DNA from: Deltaproteobacteria bacterium Ga0077550
GTDB lineage: Bacteria; Myxococcota_A; Polyangia; Nannocystales; Nannocystaceae
Length of the DNA: 64,000 nucleotides
Assembly: GCA_001464385.1 (NCBI GenBank)
Contig: LNFB01000138.1
Location: 1 to 64,000 of the forward strand
Direction of reading: 5' to 3'
Shown: piece after piece, positions 16,172 through 26,984 of the stretch
How positions within the stretch are numbered: the stretch's first letter is position 1
Layout: the number at the start of each line of letters is the position of its first letter
The notes under the pieces: generated by a model
What the model saw: only the letters and a program-made list of their open reading frames with translations
Database searches by the model: none
What the model was told of the DNA's origin: nothing
Translations under genes and position numbers: made by a program

Positions 16172-18028
16172 ATGTCCCGTCGTCTCCTCGGCGCCGTCCT
16201 CGCGGCGGCCGCCTGCCAAGGCGGACCGTCCCACGCCGACGCGACCTCCGGCACGGGCTCGACGAGCGCGAGCTCCGGCACGACCACGTCGACGTCGAGC
16301 GACACGTCGAGCGCGGTGACGACGACGTCGAGCGGCGAGTCGGGCCCCTCCACGTCGACGGCCGACGGCACCACGACCGGCACCGATTCGCTGCCACCGG
16401 TGCCCGAGCTGCTCACGCCCGTCGACGGATCCCTCGACGAGCCGATCCACCTCGAGCTGTGCTGGACCCCGGTCGTCGACCCCGACGGCGACGCGGTGCG
16501 CTACCGCGTGTTCGTCGACGAGTACGAGCTCACCGAGGGGCTGCAGGGCGAGCAGGAGGGCTACGACGGGCCCTGCGTCGGTCCGCTCGACTTCGAGTAC
16601 GACCGCACCTACGCCTGGCAGGTCGAGGCCTTCGAGATCGAGGATCCGTCGCGCACCTCGGAGCGCAGCGCCCCGTGGACGTTCACCGCCGAGGGCGAGG
16701 CCGGGGCCCACGTCGTGTTCCTCGATCGCTTCGATGACGACCTGGGCTGGGTCGTCGGTGGCGACGCGACCGCGGGCGCGTGGGTCCGCGGTAACCCGAT
16801 GGGGACGCAGGACGCTGGCGTGCGCGCGCAGCCGGGCCGCTGCGCCGGCGGGGACAGCTGCTTCTACACGGGGGACAACCCCGGCGGGGTCGTGGACGTC
16901 GACGACGTCGATGGGGGCAGCACGACGCTGACGTCGCCGGGGCTGTCGCTCGGCGGCGCCGCGGCGGCGACGATCGAGCTGCGTCGGTCCTTCTATCGCT
17001 CGGACACGCAGCCCGGGCCCGAGCTGCGGGTCGAGCTGCTCGTGCCCGACGCCGAGGCACCCGGGGGCATCGCCGTGCACCTGCTCGAGCTGCTCGACGC
17101 GCCGACGGCCGACGATCCGCAGAACCTGTGGACGCCGCGGGAATACGCGGCGTGCGGCATCCCGATGGTCGACGGCTCGCAGCTCCGCATCACCGCGACC
17201 GATCCCGGCGACGGCATCCTCGAGGCGGCGATCGACACCGTGCGCGTGCGGACCCACGACACCGCGGCGTTGTGCGGCACGGGGGAGGGCGGTCAGTGCG
17301 ATCCGACGGTCGGCCCCGCGGCGTGCCCCGACGCGATGCTGTGCTGCCCGCGGGGCTCGGTCCAGGCCGGCGTCTTCCGCTGCGCGGAGCCGGTGGCCGG
17401 CCTCGACCCCAGCAATCCGACGCCGGATCCCGACGCGCCCAACGACGGCCCGCTCGGCTGCGACGCGCCCGATCTGATCATCGACCCGAGCTGGATCGAG
17501 CCGCTGTTCAGCGACATCATGATCTTCGACGACACCTGCGAGCTGCTCGAGGGGTGCGTCGACGGCCTCGGCATCCGGACGATCCTGCGCTTCTCGCTGG
17601 CGGCGCAGAACACCGGCTCGAAGGACCTGGTGCTCGGGGTGGCGGCCAACAACCCCGACGTCTTCCACTACAGCGGCTGCCACGATCACTATCACTTCGA
17701 CAACTTCGCGACGTACGAGCTCCTCGACGGCGACACCGTGATCGCGGCGGGGCACAAGCAGGCCTTCTGCCTGCTGGACTCGTCGAGCTGGGCGTGGCCC
17801 AACGCCTGGGGGAAGTTCGACTGCGCCAACCAGGGCATCAGCCGCGGCTTCGAGGACATCTACGAGTCCGATCTGCCGTGTCAGTGGATCGACGTCACCG
17901 ACGTGCCGCCGGGCGACTACACGCTGCGCGCGGAGATCAACCCGGTGCAGCCGGGCGCGACCACGCCGCTGCTCGTCGAGCGCGACTACGGCAACAACGT
18001 GGTCGAGGTGCCGGTCACGATCGAGTGA
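16172..18028 (+). CDS. Lysyl oxidase-family lipoprotein
   Basis: The 618-residue product from ATG 16172 (16160 also possible) has lipobox AAAAC and a Ser/Thr/Gly linker. A fibronectin-III-like segment (about 75-170) and a jelly-roll-like segment follow, then a lysyl oxidase domain. In that domain the copper-binding HDHYH (His504, 506, 508), the cofactor lysine in GHKQAF (Lys529) and the cofactor tyrosine in EDIY (Tyr564) are all present, with family motifs CQWIDVTDVPPGDY and RDYGNNVV. Lysyl oxidases are copper/LTQ amine oxidases that turn peptidyl lysine into reactive aldehyde. An extracellular bacterial form could cross-link surface or matrix proteins (inference). The catalytic set appears complete. 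Confidence 0.92.
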   Translation: MSRRLLGAVLAAAACQGGPSHADATSGTGSTSASSGTTTSTSSDTSSAVTTTSSGESGPSTSTADGTTTGTDSLPPVPELLTPVDGSLDEPIHLELCWTPVVDPDGDAVRYRVFVDEYELTEGLQGEQEGYDGPCVGPLDFEYDRTYAWQVEAFEIEDPSRTSERSAPWTFTAEGEAGAHVVFLDRFDDDLGWVVGGDATAGAWVRGNPMGTQDAGVRAQPGRCAGGDSCFYTGDNPGGVVDVDDVDGGSTTLTSPGLSLGGAAAATIELRRSFYRSDTQPGPELRVELLVPDAEAPGGIAVHLLELLDAPTADDPQNLWTPREYAACGIPMVDGSQLRITATDPGDGILEAAIDTVRVRTHDTAALCGTGEGGQCDPTVGPAACPDAMLCCPRGSVQAGVFRCAEPVAGLDPSNPTPDPDAPNDGPLGCDAPDLIIDPSWIEPLFSDIMIFDDTCELLEGCVDGLGIRTILRFSLAAQNTGSKDLVLGVAANNPDVFHYSGCHDHYHFDNFATYELLDGDTVIAAGHKQAFCLLDSSSWAWPNAWGKFDCANQGISRGFEDIYESDLPCQWIDVTDVPPGDYTLRAEINPVQPGATTPLLVERDYGNNVVEVPVTIE

Positions 18029-18216
18029 TCCGCGGCTGCGCCGCTCGGCGCTGCGCGCAGCGTCCGGGGCGACCGCCCGAACCGGGCCCGGAACGCGCGG
18101 CTGAAGTGCGCCGCGCTCGTGAAGCCCAGGGCGAACGCGATCTCCGAGATCGAGCGGTGGGCGTGCGCGGGGTCGAGGAGCTGCGCACGACACCGATCGA
18201 GGCGCGCGGCCACTCG
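17986..18216 (-). pseudogene. Remnant of AraC-family regulator (HTH only)
   Basis: Read leftwards, the segment encodes VAARLDRCRAQLLDPAHA, then a DNA-binding region with SISEIAFALGFTS and HFSRAFRARFGRSPRTLR. That is the end of an AraC helix-turn-helix domain, with its second helix and SPR signature. Sequence before VAARLD is not AraC-like and there is no plausible start, so the sensor domain and the first HTH helix are missing. The fragment overlaps the 3' end of the lysyl oxidase gene by 43 bases on the other strand. It is probably a truncated, non-functional copy. Confidence 0.7.
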
Positions 18217-18546
18217 ACGCGGATTCCTGCGCGGTGGTGTCGGGGCGACCCTGGCCGCGGCCGCGTGCCGTCCCCCGCAGGGGCCCGCCGAGCTCGCGGC
18301 CGACGGCGACGCCCCGGCCGTGACACAGGCCCGTGTGCGGGTGGCGAGGACGATCAACGGCGCGGCGGTCGAGCTGGAGGTCGACGGCGAGACGCTCTCC
18401 CTCGAGGCCCTGCGCGCGCGCGGTCTCACCGGCTGCGGACGTGCTCGACCTGTGGCCCCGACGACGACCTCGCGGCGCCCGAGCTGTGCGAGGCGGGCCG
18501 AGCGTGCTTCGAGCCGGGGACCCGCGTCGGCGCGCGGTCGGGCTGA
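18212..18546 (+). pseudogene. Remnant of Tat-exported protein, possibly [2Fe-2S] oxidoreductase subunit
   Basis: The frame shows a twin-arginine start TRRGFLRGGVGATLAAAAC, a short linker and VARTINGAAVELEVDG followed by LSLEALRARGLTG. This resembles the N-terminus of periplasmic [2Fe-2S] subunits of the xanthine-dehydrogenase family. No start codon precedes the RR motif, the expected Cys cluster after GLTG is absent, and a +1 frame change near 18430 would be needed to reach CSTCGPDDDLAAPELCEAG and a stop at 18546. It abuts the AraC fragment at about 18212. It is interpreted as a rearrangement junction between two broken genes. Confidence 0.5.
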
Positions 18547-18680
18547 GTCGCGGATGAACGCGGCCAGCCCTGTGCCGGGCACGTGCCAGCGCGTCGCGCC
18601 GCGAGGCCCCCCAGGGCCCCGGCACAAGGGTCCGAGATGACTCGGATTCACGCGGCGTGGCGGCTGGCGAGCCCCTTGCG

Positions 18681-19849
18681 ATGTCGCTGCGCATGATCCG
18701 AGGCGCCGTCCCGTTCACGCTCATCTCCCTCTCGCTGGGGGCGGTGAGCACGATCACCGCCTGCGATCCTGCGCAGGCCGACTCGCTACGCTCCGGATAC
18801 GGGGGCGCAGCGCACGAGGGGCGACGGCTCTTCGATCACGAGACCTTCGGCGGCAACGGTCGCACGTGTCGGACGTGCCACAGCCGCTCGAACGGGACGC
18901 TGACGCTCGACCAGATCGCCGAGCGGTTCGACGACGATCCCGACGGACCCCTGTTCCGCGCCGACGGCACCGACGACGGCGAAGGCAACGGCACGACGCG
19001 GATCCGCACCGACGGCACCATCTTGGTGAAGGTGCCGCTGCCCGACGGCGTGCACCTGGCGGCGGACCCCGCGGCGACCCACGTCACGCTGCGGCGCGGG
19101 ATCCCGTCGACGATGAACACGCCGGCGCTGGACCCGGTGCTGATGTACGACGGCCGCGCGCCCGATCTGATCGAGCAGGCCCGCGGGGCGATCACGGATC
19201 ACGCGGCGCCGACCGAGGAGCCGACCGAGGAGGAGCTCGCACAGATCGCCGCGTTCCAGCAGACGCGGACGTTCTTCACCTCGAAGGCGCTGGCGCGCTT
19301 CGCCGACGGCGGGCCCACACCGCGGCGCAGCAACGCGGGCGGCGGTTCTTCGACGACGTGGACCTCGCGCCCCCGTCGACGCAGGGCATCTGCGCCATCT
19401 GCCACAGCGGTCCGATGCTGAACGACAGCAGCGGTCGCAACCCGATCCCGGTGCCGCCGTTCTTCGTGCCGGCCGGCACGCGCTTCCAGTCGATCCTCAG
19501 CGCCGAGCTGCTGCCCAACGGCGATCCGTTCCAGGAGTACCTCGTCGATCAGCCGGACGGCACCGTGCTCAGCGTCTTCCACCCCGATCCCGGCTTCGCC
19601 CTCACGAGCGGAGACTTCCGCGGCTTCCCGCTGGGCGACCTCGGCGAGTTCAAGATCCCGAGCCTGTGGAACGTGCGCCACACGTCGCCGTACTTCCACA
19701 ACGGCGGGGCGAAGACCCTCGAGGAGGTCGTCGAGCACTACGCGACGTTCTTCGCGATCGCCTCGCCGCTGGTGTTTCCGGATGCGCCGCCGATCCTGCT
19801 GACGGAGCAGGACAAGGCGGATCTGGTCGCGTTCCTCGAGCTGCTGTAG
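18681..19849 (+). pseudogene. Frameshifted diheme cytochrome c peroxidase (MauG family)
   Basis: From ATG 18681 a lipoprotein signal ends in TITAC, followed by a heme motif CRTCH and about 215 residues in one frame. Near 19318-19328 the coding moves to another frame with AQQRGRRFFDD, the second heme motif CAICH, the family motif FKIPSLWNVRHTSPYFHNGG and the stop at 19849. One missing base (ccacaccgcggcg where ccacaccggcggcg or similar is expected) would restore a single protein of about 389 residues. It may be a real pseudogene, a programmed shift or a sequencing error. It is a distant relative of the peroxidase at 5704-7092. Confidence 0.8.
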
Positions 19850-19902
19850 CGAGGCAGGAATCGCGTGGGCGACCCTCGTCATCCCGGACCGGATCGACGA
19901 CC

Positions 19903-20446
19903 ATGGGAGGCATGCGATGCGCCGTCCCCCTGGTGTGCGTGTGGATGTTCGTCGGATGCGGCCCGGAGGCAGCCCAGCGGTCTGGCGTGTGAGGACGCTG
20001 CGCAGGGGTGTATCTGTACCGCCGCCGACGACTGCGGCGGTGGGCACTGCATCCCGGCGGAGCTCTATCCGGAGCCCGAGGCGCCGCCACAGGGGGTGTT
20101 CGGCGGTCGTCGGGGCTGCTCGGGCCTCTGGGTCTGGTCGGCGCCCGCGGCGACGGGCGCGTGCGAGCCCGACGGACCCGAGTCGATCTCGCTGCAACTG
20201 GTCCATCGCGAGGGGGCGATCTACGACCTCGATCCGGAGGCGAGCGGATCGATCTACCAGCCCGACGGAGACGAGGCGGCCGAGGTCATCGGCGGCTCCG
20301 TCACGTTCGATGCAGCGCTGCAGACCAACGGCCCGAACCGCGGCCAGTACGGGTTCCTCTACGCGGGCGCCGATCACACCGGCTGGGTGACCGGCGCCTT
20401 CGAGGAGGCCTGGTTCTGCGACGGCAGCCTCGCCCCCTGCGGATGA
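19903..20446 (+). pseudogene. Frameshifted small Cys-rich lipoprotein
   Basis: ATG 19903 (or 19912) gives a lipoprotein signal MRCAVPLVCVWMFVGC, but this frame ends at 19992. The protein continues in a second frame from about 19980: GLACEDAAQGCICTAADDCG, then a compact beta domain with SLQLVHREGAIYDLD and GFLYAGADHTGWVTGAF, to the stop at 20446. A single-base change in the gcagcccagcggtctgg stretch would join them into about 180 residues. The family is not recognised. It lies 53 bases after the frameshifted peroxidase. Confidence 0.6.
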
Positions 20447-20465
20447 GGCGCGCCGTCGCCACGCG

Positions 20466-22145
<1,680 letters not shown>

Positions 22146-22237
22146 GGCGGAGCTGCCGACCCGTGGGTCGGGGCGGGGAGCATAGCAAACTAGGGCGTCG
22201 GGTCCCCGCCGCGGGCGAGCGCCGGCGACGAGGGGCG

Positions 22238-23044
22238 CTAGGCGGGCGGGATGCGGCGCGCTGTGGCCGGTCGGACGCGCCGGCGTCGCGGCGCCCACAG
22301 CAGCAGCAGGCCCAGGGGCGCGGCGCGCTGCGGCGTCGCGGTGCATCCGCACCCGTCGCTGCTCGGGGTCGCCGACGCGCCGTCCCCGGTGTCGTCGGCG
22401 GACGGCGCGGTCGTCGGGGGCGGATCGACGGCGCCGGTGGTGCCCGCGTCGACGCTGGAGATGACGACCGTGCGACTGGTCGACGCCTCGCCGCTGGGGT
22501 AGGCCGCGCTGACGTAGAGAAGATGCTCGCCGAGCGTGCCGGTCACCTCCCACGTGCACGGCGACGCGTAGCACGGCGCGCCCCAGACCACGGCGTCGAG
22601 GAACAGCTGCACGTACTGCAGGTCCTCCGCCGCGCAGCTGCAGTCGAAGCACGGGCAGCGCGGCACGATGTCGACGACGACGGCGAACGGTGCGTCGACG
22701 TGCGCGCCGTCGGCGGGCTCGTCGAAGGCGATCGCGTCGTCACCGCTCGCGCACCCGCAGCCACCGTCGTCGGTGCTCGGTGCCGTGGTCGTGCCCGTGT
22801 CGGCGGCGCCCGTCGAGCCCTCGGTGCCGGTGCTCCCCGTGGAGGTGCTGGACTCCGAAGCGCCCGTGGAGCCGGCGTCCGAGGACCCAGTGGTGGTGCC
22901 GGCGTCCGAAGAGCCGGTGGAACCGGACTCCGACGAGCCGGAGGAGCCGGAGGAGTCGGAGCCGGTCCCCGTGGTCGCGGCGCTCGCCGGGGTGGCGGCG
23001 AGGGCGAGTGGGACGAGCAGGGCGAGCGTGAGGGCGGAGCGCAT
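22238..23044 (-). CDS. Surface protein with Ser/Thr/Gly linker and MYXO-CTERM tail
   Basis: ATG 23044 gives a signal peptide ([22 protein letters not shown]) and 268 residues. About 85 residues of low-complexity Ser/Gly/Thr repeats follow, then a CGCASG segment and a Cys-rich beta domain ([35 protein letters not shown]). The end is DGCGC, a hydrophobic stretch APLGLLLLW and RRRR. That tripartite tail is the MYXO-CTERM sorting signal, processed by a myxosortase to anchor proteins at the myxobacterial surface. The beta domain resembles those of the lipoprotein encoded just upstream (23152-24108). Confidence 0.8.
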   Translation of the reverse strand: MRSALTLALLVPLALAATPASAATTGTGSDSSGSSGSSESGSTGSSDAGTTTGSSDAGSTGASESSTSTGSTGTEGSTGAADTGTTTAPSTDDGGCGCASGDDAIAFDEPADGAHVDAPFAVVVDIVPRCPCFDCSCAAEDLQYVQLFLDAVVWGAPCYASPCTWEVTGTLGEHLLYVSAAYPSGEASTSRTVVISSVDAGTTGAVDPPPTTAPSADDTGDGASATPSSDGCGCTATPQRAAPLGLLLLWAPRRRRVRPATARRIPPA

Positions 23045-23151
23045 CGGTGACCGGTCGGCCGATCGTAGGGGATCGGCGCGCCCAAGGGCGATGATTCGGC
23101 GAATCCGCGGGCCGTCCGGGGCGGGTCCGCGCGGGCTCGGACTCCGCGGGC

Positions 23152-24108
23152 CTACTCCCCGACGTCCGGGGCGACCCTCGGCAGCTCGATCTCGTCGAAG
23201 ATCGCTGGGCACGCGGCCGCCCCCTCGCCGCAGTACGGCTCGTGGTCGCTGTGGGCGAGGTGGGCCGTGAGCGTCGTCGTGGTGTCGACGGGGGCCAGCG
23301 GCAGCAGCACGGCGCCGAGCGCCGTGGGCTTGGTCGACTCCGGCGCGATGACGTCGTTGTACTCGGCGGCGCACGTCGGATCCTCGCCGCAGGTCGGGAA
23401 GTCGGCGTCGTTGAACGTGTGCACGACCCCGGTCGCGCCCGGGGACTGCTCCGCGCTCGCGGGCACGAGCTGGAAGTCGACGACGGCGACCGTGACCTCC
23501 ACCGACTGCTCGCCCGTCGTGAACGTGTCGCCCGACCAGGGGTTCACGATGCCGACGCGGGGCTGGCCGTCGGCGAACCAGAAGAACCGCCGCACCGTCG
23601 CCTCGGGGTGGTCGTAGGGCGTGCCGTCGGAGAGGTGGAGCTGCGCGGCGAGCCGGTGGCCGCCGGCGATCGCGGCCGCGGGGATCGGGACCGTGACGCC
23701 ATCGCCCGCGTCGCCCTCGGTGATCGTCGCGACCTCGACGCCATCGAGCTCGAGCACGACGTTGCCCGCCGCGCGGACGTTGGTCGGGTCGATCGCGGGG
23801 TCGACGATCTGGAAGCCCTTCACGCGGATCGTCACCGAGAGATCGGTGGTCTCGCCGCCGGGGGTCCACGACGCGCTCTCGTACTGCGCTGGGGTCACGA
23901 TCTCGAGCACGGGCGCGATGCCGTCGTGGCACTGACCGACGAGGCACACCTGACCGTCGGGATCGGGGCAGGGCATGTCCTCGGCGCAGGGGATGGGCTC
24001 GGGCGCGCCGGTCGACGAGCTCGACGACTCGTCGGCCGCGGGGGACTCGCCGCCGCAGGCGGACGCAGTGACAATCGCAGCGAGGCACGCCACGCGGAGC
24101 AGTTGCAT
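23152..24108 (-). CDS. Cys-rich lipoprotein, paralogue of the P460-operon lipoprotein
   Basis: ATG 24108 gives a 318-residue lipoprotein (lipobox TASAC) with a short acidic Ser linker, a Cys segment (CAEDMPCPDPDGQVCLVGQC) and two beta domains. The first has LELDGVEVATI and HRLAAQLHLSDGTPYDHPEA; the second has VVHTFNDADFPTCGEDPTC. The order and several motifs match the product of 3895-4818, so the two are paralogues; the residues aligned to HQDGERFDNPEADAH are particularly close. The function is unknown; surface binding is likely. The MYXO-CTERM protein gene follows 107 bases downstream. Confidence 0.8.
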   Translation of the reverse strand: MQLLRVACLAAIVTASACGGESPAADESSSSSTGAPEPIPCAEDMPCPDPDGQVCLVGQCHDGIAPVLEIVTPAQYESASWTPGGETTDLSVTIRVKGFQIVDPAIDPTNVRAAGNVVLELDGVEVATITEGDAGDGVTVPIPAAAIAGGHRLAAQLHLSDGTPYDHPEATVRRFFWFADGQPRVGIVNPWSGDTFTTGEQSVEVTVAVVDFQLVPASAEQSPGATGVVHTFNDADFPTCGEDPTCAAEYNDVIAPESTKPTALGAVLLPLAPVDTTTTLTAHLAHSDHEPYCGEGAAACPAIFDEIELPRVAPDVGE

Positions 24109-24197
24109 GGCGGCATGATACGTGCGGTCGGGGGGCCCGTCACGCGACCGACGGGCAAGAGCGGTGTCGCCGCCTGCGGCGCCCGGCGCGGGGACGG

Positions 24198-24899
24198 TCA
24201 CGCGCGCCGGCACCCCCGCGCGATCGCTTCGGCGTAGCTCGTGCGCTCCGCGACCCCGGAGGCGAGGTCCGCGTGCGCCGTGCGGCTGTAGCACGGCGTC
24301 TCGTTCGCGCCCGAGTAGTCGACCCAGATCGTCGCCCGATCGCGGACGTCGAGGTGCACGAAGGTCCCGTTCGGGTAGTAGCCGACGCCGATGTCGGCGA
24401 ACGAGGCCCGCAGCAGCTCGAACAGCCGCCGGTTGCCCACGCCTTCGACCCGCATGTCGACCGCCCGCCCGCGGGTGTGGTTGCTGCGGTCGGTGTGACG
24501 GCTGACGTGTCGGTAGCCCGACACGACCTCGATGGTGGCGTCGGGAAAGTGATGGGCGACCGCCGCGAGCAGCGTGGCCAGGCGCCAGTGGGTCGGGTGA
24601 TCGACGCCGCTGTTGGGGTCGGTCATGAGCGCGCGGAGCTCGGCGAGGGCGTCGTGGCGGAGGCGGCCGTCGGGGTCGAACAGCGCGATCTCGTGGAGCT
24701 TGCCCCGCCGCAGGAGTCGCAGCGGGCGGGCGCGGGCGGGGTCCACCGGGGCGATCCGGTTGCCCGGCGCCACGTCGAGCGTCGCGGTCGGCTCGGCGTC
24801 GAGCGTCGCGTCGTCCTCGAGCGGCGCGTCCGGCCCCGGCATCGGCGCGACCGGGGCAGCGAGGAGCGTGAGCGTCAGCGCGGCGAGGCAGGCGAACAT
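24198..24899 (-). CDS. DUF882/peptidase M15-like exported peptidoglycan hydrolase
   Basis: The Met at 24899 gives a signal peptide (MFACLAALTLTLLAAP) and 233 residues. The catalytic-like domain has EVVSGYRHVSRHTDRSNHTRG, RAVDMRVEGV and FVHLDVRDRATIWVD. The H-x6-D and later H-x-D spacing is that of the zinc D-Ala-D-Ala peptidase fold (M15, YcbK/MepK type), which cleaves peptide cross-links in peptidoglycan. It is divergent from the arginine decarboxylase gene, with a shared upstream region of about 150 bases. Confidence 0.82.
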   Translation of the reverse strand: MFACLAALTLTLLAAPVAPMPGPDAPLEDDATLDAEPTATLDVAPGNRIAPVDPARARPLRLLRRGKLHEIALFDPDGRLRHDALAELRALMTDPNSGVDHPTHWRLATLLAAVAHHFPDATIEVVSGYRHVSRHTDRSNHTRGRAVDMRVEGVGNRRLFELLRASFADIGVGYYPNGTFVHLDVRDRATIWVDYSGANETPCYSRTAHADLASGVAERTSYAEAIARGCRRA

Positions 24900-25046
24900 G
24901 GCGGTCGGTTGAGCAAGCCGCGTGCCTTCGGGCGCGTCCCGGCCCGGGTCACGTTCGCGTGTCATCCGCGGCCCGGCCGTGGCCCGCACGTGCCCACGTC
25001 GCATCGCCCCTTGCGTGGGGCCCCTTGGGGGGGTACCACGCCCACC

Positions 25047-26966
25047 GTGGACACGCCCTCACCCAACGCCTATGCGATGGAGAACTCGCTCAAGCGCTAC
25101 GGCGTCGATCGCTGGGGCGCCGAGATCGTTGGCGTCAACGATCTCGGGCACCTGCTGTTTCGCGCGCCCAACGTGCCTGCGATCGACCTGCACGAGATGG
25201 CGCTGTTCCTCGAGAAACGCGGCATCCGGACCCCGTTCGTCGTCCGCTTCCCGACGATGATCCACGGGCAGATGGAGCGACTCAAGCGCGCCTTCGACAC
25301 CGCGATCAAGGAGAACGCGTTCGTCGGCGACTACGCCGGCGTGTTCCCGGTGAAGGTCAACCAGAAGCGCGTGGTCATCGAGGCGGTCGTCAGCGCGCCG
25401 CGCGAGTACGGCTACGGCCTCGAGGCCGGCAGCAAGCCCGAGCTGCTGCTCGCGATGGCCCGCGAGCCCCACGAGGGCTCGCCGCTGCTCATCAATGGCT
25501 TCAAGGACCGCGAGTTCATGCGCATGGCCTACCACGCGGCCGAGCTCGGGCATCACGTCATCGTGATCATCGAGTCGATCCGCGAGGTCATCCGTTTCAT
25601 CGAGGTCGGCAAGGAGCACCCGTGGCGCAAGCGCCCCGACCTCGGCGTGCGGGCCAAGCTCTACACCAAGGGCAGCGGCCGCTGGCAGGGCTCGGGCGGC
25701 GAGACGTCGAAGTTCGGGCTGACCACCAACGAGATCCTCGCGGTGGTCCGCCACCTCGAGGAGGCGTCGCTGGTCCACCACCTGGTGCTCCTGCACTTCC
25801 ACATCGGCTCGCAGATCACCCGCATCAAGCGGATCAAGCAGGCGGTCCGCGAGGGCGCGCGGCTGTACTCGGCGCTGCAGCACTACGCGCCGCAGATGCG
25901 CTACCTCGATCTCGGCGGCGGTCTCGGCGTCGACTACGACGGCAGCCGCACCTCGTACCCGTCGTCGGCGAACTACACCATCGAGGAGTACGCCTCGCAG
26001 GTGGTCTACGAGGTCGCCGGCGTCATCGAGGAGTGCGAGGCGCGGCCGCCGACGATCATCACCGAGAGCGGTCGCGCGCTGGTCGCGAACCACGCGGTGT
26101 GCATCACGGATCTCCGCGAGGTCCAGGGCGAGCTCCTGCCGATCAACGACGCGCACGACGAGGAGCACCGCCTCATCGAGCAGCTCCGCGAGACGCTCGA
26201 GCACATCAACGCCAAGAACTACGAGGAGTACTTCCACGACGCCATCGACTTCCGCGACGAGGCGCTCGAGCTGTTCTCCACCGGGTACCTGTCGATCGAG
26301 GACCGCGCCAGCGCCGAGGGCCTTTTCCAGCGCGTGCGGGCCAAGACGGTGCGCATCGTCGAGCAGCTGTCGCGTCCGTCCGAGGAGATCACGGACTACC
26401 TCAACGCCGCGCAGCACAAGTACCTGGCGAACTTCTCGATCTTCCAGTCCTTGCCGGACACGTGGAGCATCGATCACGTGTTCCCGGCCGCGCCGCTGTC
26501 GCGCCACGGCGAGCGGCCGACGCTGCAGACGCAGATCGTCGACATCACCTGCGACAGCGACGGCTGCGTCAACATCTTCGCCCACCCCGACGAGAACCTG
26601 CGGTTCTTGCCGCTGCACGAGCGCTCGAGCAAGGACGAGCGCTACTTCCTCGGCTTCTTCATGACCGGGGCGTACCAGGACAGCCTGGCCAACGATCACA
26701 ACCTGTTCTCGCGCACGCACGAGATCGTCGTGCGCGGCACCGGCGATCCGCCGCCGTCGCCCGGCGTCGAGCGCATCGCGTTCGGCGACGTCTTCCTCGA
26801 CGCCAAGATCGGCGCCACCAACGAGGACACGCTCGCGTCGGTGGGCTTCGACGTCGAGAGCATGGTCCACGAGATCCGCAAGCGGCACCTCGACACCGAG
26901 ACCACGCTGGGCGAGTCTTGGTCGCTGGGGTTGCTCCAGGGCTACCCGTATCTGACCCGCGAGTGA
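25047..26966 (+). CDS. speA: Biosynthetic arginine decarboxylase
   Basis: GTG 25047 follows a G-rich ribosome-binding stretch (25026-25031) and yields 639 residues, the usual SpeA length; the ATG at 25077 has none. The fold-III PLP enzyme motifs are clear: PVKVNQK with the Schiff-base lysine, HFHIGSQ, DLGGGLGVDY, TESGRA and the C-terminal CDSDGC active-site loop. It makes agmatine from arginine, the first step of the agmatine route to putrescine and spermidine. No agmatinase is adjacent. A spermidine-synthase-like membrane fusion is encoded 17 kb away (43649-46405). Confidence 0.96.
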   Translation: MDTPSPNAYAMENSLKRYGVDRWGAEIVGVNDLGHLLFRAPNVPAIDLHEMALFLEKRGIRTPFVVRFPTMIHGQMERLKRAFDTAIKENAFVGDYAGVFPVKVNQKRVVIEAVVSAPREYGYGLEAGSKPELLLAMAREPHEGSPLLINGFKDREFMRMAYHAAELGHHVIVIIESIREVIRFIEVGKEHPWRKRPDLGVRAKLYTKGSGRWQGSGGETSKFGLTTNEILAVVRHLEEASLVHHLVLLHFHIGSQITRIKRIKQAVREGARLYSALQHYAPQMRYLDLGGGLGVDYDGSRTSYPSSANYTIEEYASQVVYEVAGVIEECEARPPTIITESGRALVANHAVCITDLREVQGELLPINDAHDEEHRLIEQLRETLEHINAKNYEEYFHDAIDFRDEALELFSTGYLSIEDRASAEGLFQRVRAKTVRIVEQLSRPSEEITDYLNAAQHKYLANFSIFQSLPDTWSIDHVFPAAPLSRHGERPTLQTQIVDITCDSDGCVNIFAHPDENLRFLPLHERSSKDERYFLGFFMTGAYQDSLANDHNLFSRTHEIVVRGTGDPPPSPGVERIAFGDVFLDAKIGATNEDTLASVGFDVESMVHEIRKRHLDTETTLGESWSLGLLQGYPYLTRE

Positions 26967-26984
26967 CCTGGTACGGTCGGCGTC

